Shown here piece after piece: positions 42,698 through 49,469 of a DNA stretch of 64,000 nucleotides (within the stretch, counting starts at the first letter, position 1; each line of letters starts with the position of its first letter). The DNA is from Halorubrum coriense DSM 10284 (lineage in GTDB: Archaea > Halobacteriota > Halobacteria > Halobacteriales > Haloferacaceae): positions 1-64,000 of the forward strand of contig NZ_AOJL01000017.1 of assembly GCF_000337035.1 (NCBI RefSeq), read 5' to 3'. Position numbers and translations under genes: made by a program. A model generated the notes under the pieces. The model was not told the DNA's origin. It searched no databases and saw nothing but the letters and a program-made list of their open reading frames with translations.

Positions 42698-43162
42698 ATG
42701 ACCGACAGAGACCGAACCGGATCGACCGACTCGGAGGGCGGCGAGGCCGACGGCTCCGAGCGGTCGCTCGCGCCGCTCATGGGCGCGACGTACGTCGCCG
42801 CCGGGATCGCTCACTTCCTGGCCCCGAAGCGATTCGCGGCGGCGATCCCGCCGGCGTTCCCGCGCCCGGTCGGGCTCGTGTACCTCTCCGGGATCGCGGA
42901 GATCCTCCTCGGGATCGGCGTCGCGATACCGCGGACGCGACGCCGGTCCGCGTGGGGGATCGCCGCCCTCCTCGTGGCGGTGTTCCCGGCGAACGTCCAC
43001 CTCGCCCGCGGCGACGTGCTGGACGACCTCGTGCCGGACCGACTCGTCGGCCCGGCGCGGCTCGCGGCGCTGATCCGGCTCCCGTTCCAGGGCGTCCTGA
43101 TCGGGTGGGCGCTGCGGTACGCCCGGTCCGACGACGCGCCGGCGTCCGAGCCGGAGCCGTAG
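42698..43162 (+). CDS. DoxX-like four-helix membrane protein
   Basis: This 154-residue integral membrane protein has about four helices and the motif GATYVAAGIAHFLAPKRFAAAIPPAF near its start, followed by LVYLSGIAEILLGIGVAIPRTRR-type sequence, which is the DoxX/DUF6-helix pattern. The first 25 residues are hydrophilic and acidic. Function unknown; DoxX relatives occur in redox or stress contexts. The start is the ATG placed 27 bases after the promoter-like repeat. Confidence 0.8.
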   Translation: MTDRDRTGSTDSEGGEADGSERSLAPLMGATYVAAGIAHFLAPKRFAAAIPPAFPRPVGLVYLSGIAEILLGIGVAIPRTRRRSAWGIAALLVAVFPANVHLARGDVLDDLVPDRLVGPARLAALIRLPFQGVLIGWALRYARSDDAPASEPEP

Positions 43163-43228
43163 CCGCGGCGCGAGCGAGGCCCCGCCGCGAACTCAACACC
43201 CAAGTACCCCCCGGTACAAGCGTGGTCC

Positions 43229-43468
43229 ATGATGGCGCTCATCGACTTCGTCTCGCGGCTGGTCGGCGACGTCGGCCGGTTCGTCGACATCTTCCTGAAC
43301 GACCTCATCCTCGGGGCCGGCGACCCGCTGTCGGCGCTGCTCGTGCTCGTCGGACAGGTCCTGATCGTCGCGTCCGTCGGCGCGCTGGGCTACGCCGCCG
43401 TCGGCGCGCTGCTCACGGAGATCGGCGTGAACCTCCCCGCGCTCGGCGGCCGCGGCCGCTCGGAGTAA
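43229..43468 (+). CDS. Small one- or two-helix membrane protein
   Basis: This 79-residue protein has an amphipathic N terminus (LIDFVSRLVGDVGRFVDIFL) and a strong transmembrane helix around residues 35-62 (LSALLVLVGQVLIVASVGALGYAAVGALL). Ends with a short basic tail GGRGRSE. Two consecutive ATG codons can start it. No family is recognised. The gene ends 45 bases before the convergent transducer gene. Confidence 0.65.
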   Translation: MMALIDFVSRLVGDVGRFVDIFLNDLILGAGDPLSALLVLVGQVLIVASVGALGYAAVGALLTEIGVNLPALGGRGRSE

Positions 43469-43513
43469 CAGACGCCGTCGATGTCGCCGACCGCGCTCGG
43501 TCGTCGTCCGCCC

Positions 43514-45265
43514 TCAGTCGTCGTCCGCGCCGGTCGCCGACAGCGCCCCGACGCCGGTCCGCGGCCCGCCGACCGCGTCCGCGCGCCCGCCGTCCCGGTC
43601 CGGAACCTCGAACTCCTCCAGCCGAGCCAGTAGCTCGTCGGACTGGTCGGAGAGCGTGTGGACCCGTCTCGTCACCTCGGAGACCGTCGCGGTCTGTTCC
43701 TCGGCCGCCGCCGCGACCGTCTCGGCCTCGGTGGCCGTCTGTCCGCTCACGGACGCGACGCCGTCGACCATGTCGACGACCTCCTGCGTCGTGCGCGCCT
43801 GATCGTCGGTCGCGTCGCTGATCTCTTGAACGGTCTCGTCGACGGTCGTCACGTCCTCGACGACCCCCTCGAACTCCCGCAGCGTCGACTCGATCGTCTC
43901 GACGCCGTCGGCGACCTGCGCCTCCATCGCCTCGGCGTCGGCCGCGGTCGACGCGGACGCCTCCTGGACGGCCTCGATCCGCCCGGAGATCTCCGCCGCG
44001 GACTCGCGGGTCTCCTCGGCGAGCGACTTCACCTCGTCGGCGACGACCGCGAACCCGTCGCCCGAGCCGTCGGCGCGCGCCGCCTCGATGGAGGCGTTCA
44101 GCGCGAGCAGGTTGGTCTCCTCGGCGATCTCGTCGATCACGGCCGCGATCTCGTCGATCTCGCCCACGCGATCCGCGAGGTCGGTGACCGCTGCCGCCGT
44201 CTCGCCGATCCGCGCTTCGAGCGTCTCCAGCTCCGCGATCGCCTCCGCGGCCTCCTCCCGGCCGGAGCGGCCGCGCTCGGCCGCGTCGCGGGCGGTCTCG
44301 GCGGCGTCGTCCGCGCTCGCCGCGATCTCCTCGACGGTCGCCGACAGCGTGTTCATCTCGCCGGCGATCGCCTCCAGTTCGTCCGTCTGCTCGGCCGCGC
44401 CGTCGGATATCTCCTGGACCGAGCCGGCGACCTCGCCGCTCGCGTCGTCGACCTCGTCCATGCTCGCGCGCACCTCGTCCGCGGTCCCGGCCACGTCCGC
44501 GGTGAACGCGCCGACGTCGCCGAGCGTCTCGCCGAGCGTCGCGACCAGCCGGTTGTAGTTGTCGACGAGCTCGGCGTACCGCCGCTCGTCCGTCGCCAGC
44601 GCGTCCTCGTCGATCGTCGCCGTCAGGTCGCCGCCCTGCGCCCGCTCCGCGGCGTCGCCGAACGCGTCGACGAGCGCCTCCAGCTCGGTGGTGTAGGCCG
44701 CGAGGTTCCCGGCCATCTCGTCGAGCGACTCGCCGAAGGAGCCCGGGACCTCCTCGTCGAGGGCGGGGTCGTCGAACTCCTGGGCCGCGAGCGCCTCCGC
44801 CTGCGCGGAGACGGTGGTGAGGTAGCCGCGGACCTCGCCGAACGCGCCGACGAGGCTCCCGATCTCGTCGGGCTGAGTCGGGTCGAGGGCGTCCGCGGGG
44901 TCGCCCGCGGACGAGCCGTCGGCGCGGCCGTCGCTCGCGCCGTCGACCTCGCCCGCGGCGATCGCCTCCGCCTGCCGCTCCAGCGCCCGGATCGGTCCGG
45001 CGAAGTCGCGCCGAACGATCAGCAGGGTGTTGTAGATGGCGACGACCGCGCCGAGGAACAGCGCCCCGGAGACGACGTACGCCGCGGTCCCCGAGATCAG
45101 AAACTGAGTGAGGAAGATGCCGACCGTGACGAGGAACTGGATGCCGACCGCCGTGACGACCTTTCGCTCTATCGACTCGGAGACGCCGAGCGCGTCCATC
45201 GTCCGCCACAGGAGGGCCTCGTACCGCCCGCGGACCCCCGGGCGGCGCTGTCGTGTCGTGGACAT
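43514..45265 (-). CDS. Methyl-accepting chemotaxis-type transducer (Htr-like)
   Basis: This 583-residue protein has two adjacent transmembrane helices (about residues 40-60 and 64-84), followed by a HAMP region ([23 protein letters not shown]) and a second HAMP-like segment near 210, and then a long coiled-coil signalling domain with the conserved hairpin tip [30 protein letters not shown]. Only a few residues separate the helices, so there is no sizeable extracellular sensor domain; it may sense membrane state or couple to a partner. No che or sensory-rhodopsin genes lie nearby. Confidence 0.92.
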   Translation of the reverse strand: MSTTRQRRPGVRGRYEALLWRTMDALGVSESIERKVVTAVGIQFLVTVGIFLTQFLISGTAAYVVSGALFLGAVVAIYNTLLIVRRDFAGPIRALERQAEAIAAGEVDGASDGRADGSSAGDPADALDPTQPDEIGSLVGAFGEVRGYLTTVSAQAEALAAQEFDDPALDEEVPGSFGESLDEMAGNLAAYTTELEALVDAFGDAAERAQGGDLTATIDEDALATDERRYAELVDNYNRLVATLGETLGDVGAFTADVAGTADEVRASMDEVDDASGEVAGSVQEISDGAAEQTDELEAIAGEMNTLSATVEEIAASADDAAETARDAAERGRSGREEAAEAIAELETLEARIGETAAAVTDLADRVGEIDEIAAVIDEIAEETNLLALNASIEAARADGSGDGFAVVADEVKSLAEETRESAAEISGRIEAVQEASASTAADAEAMEAQVADGVETIESTLREFEGVVEDVTTVDETVQEISDATDDQARTTQEVVDMVDGVASVSGQTATEAETVAAAAEEQTATVSEVTRRVHTLSDQSDELLARLEEFEVPDRDGGRADAVGGPRTGVGALSATGADDD

Positions 45266-45391
45266 GCTCCGACCTCGACGAGACCGGGTTATGAACCTCC
45301 CGCCGGCGTTATCAGGCCCGATTCTCGATTGTCACCGGGCGGGAATCCGCAGACGGCGCGCACGTCGACGCCGCGAGTCCGTCGGCGCGCC

Positions 45392-46375
45392 TCAGAACAG
45401 CCCGTCGACGGCTTCTGCCGCGAGGTCGACGGCGGCCTCGAGGTCCGGCCCGAGCGGCGAGCCCACGACGAGGCCGTCGGCGTGCTCGGCGACGGCGGCG
45501 GCGCGCTCGCGGACGGTCTCGGGCGTGCCCGCCATACAGAAGGCGTCGACCATCTCGGGCGTCACGCGCTCGAAGGCGGCGGAGAACTCGCCGGCGGAGA
45601 CCCGGTCGCCGATCTCGCTCGCGGCCTCCGGGTCGATCCCGTGGCGCTTCAGGACGGGCGGGGCCGCGCCGGCGGCGATGAACGCGACCGGCGGCCGGGC
45701 GGCCTCGCGGGCGGCGGCCTCGTCCTCGGCGACCGACACCGCGGCGTAGGCGATCAGGTCGAACTCGCCCCGGCGGTCGGGCCGGTCGTCGAGGCCGTCG
45801 TCGACCTGCTCGCGGGCCCACGCGAGGTCCTTCGGATGCGAACCGTTGTACAGGAGGCCGTCGGCGTGCTTGGCGGCCATCCGGCACATGTGCGGCCCCT
45901 CGCCGCCGACGTGGACCGGGATGTCCGCGCCCTGCGGCGGCTCGTAGTTGAGGCCGGCGTCCGACGCGTCGAAGGTGCCCTCGTGGTCGACGCGCTCGCC
46001 GGCCCAGAGCTTCTGCGCGGTCTTGAACGCCTCCAAGACCGAGCGGAGTCCGCGCTCGTCTTCGAGCCCGAGGTTCGCGAGCGTCGAGGGGTCGCCGGGG
46101 CCGAGTCCGAAGACGGCGCGGCCGTCGGAGGCCTCGTCGACCGTGGCGACCTTCGAGGCGAGCGTCACGGGGTGTGTCTCGTAGGGGTTGGCGACGCCCG
46201 GGCCGAGCCGGACCGAGTCGGTGGCGGCCGCGAGCCGCGAGAGGAACGCCCACGGGTCGCGGTTGTTGTAGTGACACGTCGAGTAGACGGCGTCGTAGCC
46301 GGCGTCCTCGGCGCGGACGCCGAGGTCGACGAGGCGGGACAGCTCGTGTTCGGGGGTGAGTTCGATTCCGAGCAT
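45392..46375 (-). CDS. F420-dependent LLM-class oxidoreductase (Mer-like)
   Basis: This 327-residue luciferase-like TIM-barrel protein resembles 5,10-methylenetetrahydromethanopterin reductase. Typical elements are the opening LGIELTPEHELSRLVDLGVRAEDAGYDAVY, STCHYNNRDPWAFLSRLAAAT, RLGPGVANPYETHP and the VGGEGPHMCRMAAKHADGLL region. It starts two bases after the cofE stop, so it is co-transcribed with the last cofactor-building enzyme of F420. The substrate could be methylene-tetrahydrofolate/methanopterin or another metabolite; haloarchaeal Mer-like proteins are not assigned with certainty. Confidence 0.87.
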   Translation of the reverse strand: MLGIELTPEHELSRLVDLGVRAEDAGYDAVYSTCHYNNRDPWAFLSRLAAATDSVRLGPGVANPYETHPVTLASKVATVDEASDGRAVFGLGPGDPSTLANLGLEDERGLRSVLEAFKTAQKLWAGERVDHEGTFDASDAGLNYEPPQGADIPVHVGGEGPHMCRMAAKHADGLLYNGSHPKDLAWAREQVDDGLDDRPDRRGEFDLIAYAAVSVAEDEAAAREAARPPVAFIAAGAAPPVLKRHGIDPEAASEIGDRVSAGEFSAAFERVTPEMVDAFCMAGTPETVRERAAAVAEHADGLVVGSPLGPDLEAAVDLAAEAVDGLF

Positions 46376-46377
46376 GG

Positions 46378-47133
46378 TTACTCCTGAAAGCTCCACTCCC
46401 GCAGGGCCTGCCGGACGAAGTCGCCCTCGACCTCGCGGAAGTGGTTGTCCGAGCCGCCGTGGTCGCCGAACGCCCAGTCCCGGACGACGACGACCGGGGT
46501 GCCGCCCGCGCCCTCGCCGGCGACGAGGTTGGCGGCCGCGGCGAGTTCGTCGATCACGTTCTGGACGGTGACGCCCATCTCGCGGCCGTCGCGGTCGCGC
46601 TCGCCGCGCCAGTCGCGGCTGGCGGGCATCCCGGCCCAGCCGATCGCGACCCCGCGCTGCCCGTGGCGGAAGGGGCGGCCGCAGGTGTCGCTGACGACGA
46701 CGCGGTCGGCCGCGAGCCCGTCGCGGATGCGCGCCGCGCTCTCGGACGGGCGCTCCGGGAGCAGCAGCAGGTCGCCGTCCGGGACGTTCGAGCGGTCGAT
46801 GCCGGCGTTGACGCCGACGTGCCCGAAGCGCGTCGCGGTGAGGAGGAACGGGGCCTCCATGACGAGCTCCGTCGACTCCTCGATGACCGCCTGCGCGAAG
46901 CGCGGGTCCTTCTCCTCGCCCGCTATCTCGGCGAGCCGGTCGGCGACCTCGCGGGCCCGGGGGCCGGCCGGGAAGTCGTCGAGGTCGAAGACGCGCCCCT
47001 CGGCCTTCGAGACGACCGTGCTGGCGACGACGACCACGTCGTCCTCGCGGAGGTCGACGCGCTCGCCGATCATGGCCGCGAGGTCGTCTCCCTCCCGGAT
47101 CTCCGGGAGGTCCGGAACCGCGAACAGCTCCAT
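46378..47133 (-). CDS. cofE: Coenzyme F420-0:L-glutamate ligase
   Basis: This 251-residue enzyme adds gamma-linked glutamate to F420-0 using GTP. Conserved stretches are REDDVVVVASTVVSKAEGRV, RHGHVGVNAGIDRSN-type (here TRFGHVGVNAGIDRSNVPDG), VVVSDTCGRPFRHGQRGVAIGW and AAAANLVAGEGAGGTPVVVVR. Length and motif order match archaeal CofE. It is the upstream gene of a two-gene operon with a Mer-like F420-dependent oxidoreductase, giving a coherent F420 context. Confidence 0.95.
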   Translation of the reverse strand: MELFAVPDLPEIREGDDLAAMIGERVDLREDDVVVVASTVVSKAEGRVFDLDDFPAGPRAREVADRLAEIAGEEKDPRFAQAVIEESTELVMEAPFLLTATRFGHVGVNAGIDRSNVPDGDLLLLPERPSESAARIRDGLAADRVVVSDTCGRPFRHGQRGVAIGWAGMPASRDWRGERDRDGREMGVTVQNVIDELAAAANLVAGEGAGGTPVVVVRDWAFGDHGGSDNHFREVEGDFVRQALREWSFQE

Positions 47134-47353
47134 GGATCACACTGCGCGGCGACGAGGAAAAACCCCGCCGGTACCGGGTCGGTTTGACGGTATCGGGACG
47201 GAGCGACGGAGTCGGGTTCGCGGCGGACTCCCGAATACGCAGTGCGTTCAATCAGGCACGAAAAGAACATTTCATAAAACATTCGTTGGTGCAAATGACA
47301 AAATCCGTGTGAATATAAGGTCAGAGGACGAGTAATAGGCATTTTAGCCAAAA

Positions 47354-47360
47354 TTTTTTA
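47354..47360 (+). promoter_or_regulatory. AT-rich promoter of the 36-residue peptide gene
   Basis: TTTTTTA, preceded by A-rich sequence resembling a BRE, is centred about 31 bases before the ATG at 47388. The 47250-47390 stretch is the most AT-rich non-coding stretch in this part of the window, consistent with a strong promoter. The rest of the 254-base gap from 47134 holds nothing recognisable. Confidence 0.5.
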
Positions 47361-47387
47361 CGTAGCGAGTAAATTCTATAACACGCG

Positions 47388-47498
47388 ATGAACGAACCGA
47401 CAACCGAAGGCGAATCCGCTCCGATCGAGACGCAGACGCGTGTTTCGTCCGAGGAGGACGAACCCGACCCGATGGTGACGCAGACCCGCGCCCCGTGA
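47388..47498 (+). CDS. 36-residue acidic peptide with duplicated TQTR motif
   Basis: The short frame encodes an acidic, probably disordered peptide that contains two related blocks, APIETQTRVS and DPMVTQTRAP, joined by an EEDE linker. It has a strong AT-rich promoter at leaderless distance and haloarchaeal codon use. No family is recognised. The tetrapeptide TQTR and the AP-hydrophobic pattern also occur in the Thr/Asp-rich protein at 62.9-63.2 kb. It could be a regulatory small protein or a precursor peptide; no modification enzyme lies beside it. Confidence 0.5.
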   Translation: MNEPTTEGESAPIETQTRVSSEEDEPDPMVTQTRAP

Positions 47499-47576
47499 GC
47501 GAGCGCGGCCGACAACCCGCCATTTTTTCGCGGCTCCGTCCGCACCGCTTATACCCGGCTCGGACAACCACGTAGC

Positions 47577-48080
47577 GTGGACCTCCACGTCCGGTACGAG
47601 GGCGACGACGACCCCGACAAGTGTACGGCCCGGAAGCTCGCGCGCTTCGACCTCGCGGCGCTCCACCGCTCGGACCGGGCCACGCCGTACGGGGTCGTCC
47701 TCAATCCCCACGCCGAGCGCGCGCTCTCGCCCGCCGACGCCGAGCGGGCCGCCGAGAACGCGCTCGTCGCGCTCGACTGCTCGTGGGAGTCGGCCGGCGA
47801 GAAGATGTTCTCGCTCCCCGGCGAGCACCGCGCGCTGCCCTACCTCGTCGCCGCCAACCCCGTGAACTTCGGCCGGCCGATGCGGCTCACCACCGTCGAG
47901 GCGTTCGCCGCGGCGCTGATCGTTCTCGGCGAGCGCGACCGCGCCGAGCGCGTGCTGTCGAAGTTCACGTGGGGCGAGACGTTCCTCGAACTCAACGCGG
48001 AGCCGCTCCGGCGGTACGCCGACTGCGAGGACTCCGCCGAGGTCGTCGCGATCCAGCAGGAGTACCTCGACCGGGAGTAG
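47577..48080 (+). CDS. tsr3: Tsr3-type 18S/16S rRNA aminocarboxypropyltransferase
   Basis: This 167-residue protein transfers the 3-amino-3-carboxypropyl group of SAM to the hypermodified uridine of small-subunit rRNA (Tsr3/DUF367 family). N-terminal [18 protein letters not shown] and the central [13 protein letters not shown] and [19 protein letters not shown]-type sequence are diagnostic. The GTG start is supported by a TATA-like CTTATAC (47548-47554) 26 bases upstream, giving a leaderless mRNA. Ribosome biogenesis role follows from the family. Confidence 0.92.
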   Translation: MDLHVRYEGDDDPDKCTARKLARFDLAALHRSDRATPYGVVLNPHAERALSPADAERAAENALVALDCSWESAGEKMFSLPGEHRALPYLVAANPVNFGRPMRLTTVEAFAAALIVLGERDRAERVLSKFTWGETFLELNAEPLRRYADCEDSAEVVAIQQEYLDRE

Positions 48081-48177
48081 CCGGCCGCCCGCTCGGCCCG
48101 GGACGGCGGCGGACCGATACCGGAACCGAACGGGGGCGCGACAAGCCTTTTGCGTGGATCGACCGTATCAAGAGGTG

Positions 48178-48651
48178 ATGGTATCCACAGGCGACTCCGC
48201 ACCAGCGTTCACCGCGACGGTCGGCACGAGCGACCACGAGCCGTTCGACCTCGACGAGGAGATCGGGGACGGACCGGTCGTGCTCGCGTTCTTCCCCGGC
48301 GCGTTCACGCCGCCGTGTACGAACGAGATGGTCGCGTTCCAGGAGCGCGCCGACGCCTTCGCGGAGGCCGGCGCGACGCTGTTCGGGGTCAGCGCCGACT
48401 CCCCGTTCTCGCAGGGCGCGTTCCGCGAGGAGCACGGGATCGAGTTCGACCTCGTGAGCGACATGGGGGGCGACGCGATCCGGGCGTACGACCTCGAGAT
48501 CGACATCGCCGAGCTCGGCCTCCACGGCATCGCGAACCGCGCCGTGTTCGTGATCGACGGCGACGGCGAGGTCGTCTTCGACTGGGTCGCCGACGACCCG
48601 ACCAACGAGCCCGACTACGAGGCGGTCCTCGACGCCGTCGAGAGCGCTTAA
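48178..48651 (+). CDS. Peroxiredoxin (AhpE/Prx5-like)
   Basis: This 157-residue thioredoxin-fold peroxidase has its peroxidatic Cys in AFFPGAFTPPCTNEM (about residue 49, T-x-x-C context) and the conserved Arg in ANRAVFVIDGDGEV. No second conserved resolving Cys is seen near the C terminus, so a 1-Cys mechanism with an external thiol is likely. It would reduce hydrogen peroxide or organic hydroperoxides in the cytoplasm. The ATG is favoured because the product starts directly with the domain and a T-rich element lies about 29 bases upstream. Confidence 0.92.
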   Translation: MVSTGDSAPAFTATVGTSDHEPFDLDEEIGDGPVVLAFFPGAFTPPCTNEMVAFQERADAFAEAGATLFGVSADSPFSQGAFREEHGIEFDLVSDMGGDAIRAYDLEIDIAELGLHGIANRAVFVIDGDGEVVFDWVADDPTNEPDYEAVLDAVESA

Positions 48652-48725
48652 AAGGGAGTCAGTCGAGAGGCGGACGGGTCGCCGCGGTTCGGCCCGCGCT
48701 TTCTCCTCGTCGCGAGTACGCCGCC

Positions 48726-48955
48726 GATCGACGCGAACACCGCTTCGCGACCGCCCCTTCGAGTCCCGCCCCACCGGAAGGCGGTCACGCGGTTTCACCG
48801 CGTGAGCGAGCGAGACCTCCGGTATCGCCCTGTTCCCGCCCGCTTCGCTGCGCGGGCTGCGACTTTCGTACTCCCGCTCGCTTCGCTCGCGGGAACGCAC
48901 CGCACCGCACGCTTCTCCACCCTCGTCGGTCGGCGCTTTTAAGCGCCGACCGCGG
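48726..48955 (-). repeat. Dispersed structured repeat, copy C
   Basis: Read on the minus strand this 230-base segment starts with a 26-bp near-perfect palindrome (48927-48952, arms CGGTCGGCGCTT/AAGCGCCGACCG). It continues with ACGAGGGTGGAGAAGCGTGCGGTGCGGTGC and ends with GGGCGGGACTCGAAGGGGCG, then GCGGTGTTCGCGTCGATC, matching copies A and B. An extra ~120 bases in the middle hold several hairpins, one with perfect 8-bp arms CACGCGGT/ACCGCGTG (48786-48804). It fills the 316-base gap between two convergent genes and no coding sequence is supported. Confidence 0.65.
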
Positions 48956-48967
48956 GGCGAACGCCGA

Positions 48968-49330
48968 TCAGTCGCCCAGAACGCCCCCGATAGCGCCCGC
49001 GAGCGCCGAGTCGACCGCGAACAGCAGCGTCAGGAACAGGCCGACGACGAACACGCCCGCGCCGCCGAGCAGGCTCCCGAGCGGGCCGCCGGCCAGTCCG
49101 ACGAGGCCCCCGAACGTCGCGAGCAGGAGCGTGACGACCACGCCGCTCATCGAGCCCGCCAGCAGGCCGTGCCAGAACCCGGAGAACAGGCCGCCGCCGG
49201 CGACGTAGCCCGCGACGAACCCGCCGATGAGCCCCGCGCCGACGTGGCCCACGACGGGGACGAACGTCGCCAGCAGTCCGGCGACCAGCATCACTACGAA
49301 GCCGTAACCGACGGCGCGCCAATCTGTCAT
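48968..49330 (-). CDS. DUF5518 membrane protein
   Basis: This 120-residue haloarchaeal membrane protein is rich in Gly/Ala with about three to four helices (residues 6-27, 31-55, 60-82, 88-112). GAGLIGGFVAGYVAGGGLFSGFWHG is the family-typical region. Function unknown; the glycine-zipper composition suggests a helical-bundle membrane component. The palindrome of repeat copy C lies 16 bases past its stop codon and may end its transcript. Confidence 0.85.
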   Translation of the reverse strand: MTDWRAVGYGFVVMLVAGLLATFVPVVGHVGAGLIGGFVAGYVAGGGLFSGFWHGLLAGSMSGVVVTLLLATFGGLVGLAGGPLGSLLGGAGVFVVGLFLTLLFAVDSALAGAIGGVLGD

Positions 49331-49436
49331 ACCCGCGGGTAGCCGACCGGGGGGTAAATACTTCGCCGTCGTGATTATTTACTAGCACTCTCGATTTATT
49401 AACCTCTTATAAAAGTTACTCAGTTGATGGCAGCTA

Positions 49437-49458
49437 GATTAATAACGCTCTGGGAGCG
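49437..49458 (+). promoter_or_regulatory. Promoter and operator-like palindrome of the metal ATPase gene
   Basis: A TATA-like GATTAATAACG (49437-49446) lies about 28 bases before the ATG at 49470. It is directly abutted by CGCTC-TGG-GAGCG (49446-49458), a 5-bp-arm inverted repeat located where a repressor would block transcription, as expected for an inducible metal exporter. The operator role is inferred. Confidence 0.4.
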
Positions 49459-49469
49459 ACGATCGGGTA

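Noticed and set aside
48786-48804. Rho-independent terminator for the peroxiredoxin gene
   Set aside because: The hairpin is perfect but more than 130 bases past the stop codon, without a T-run, and belongs to the dispersed repeat.
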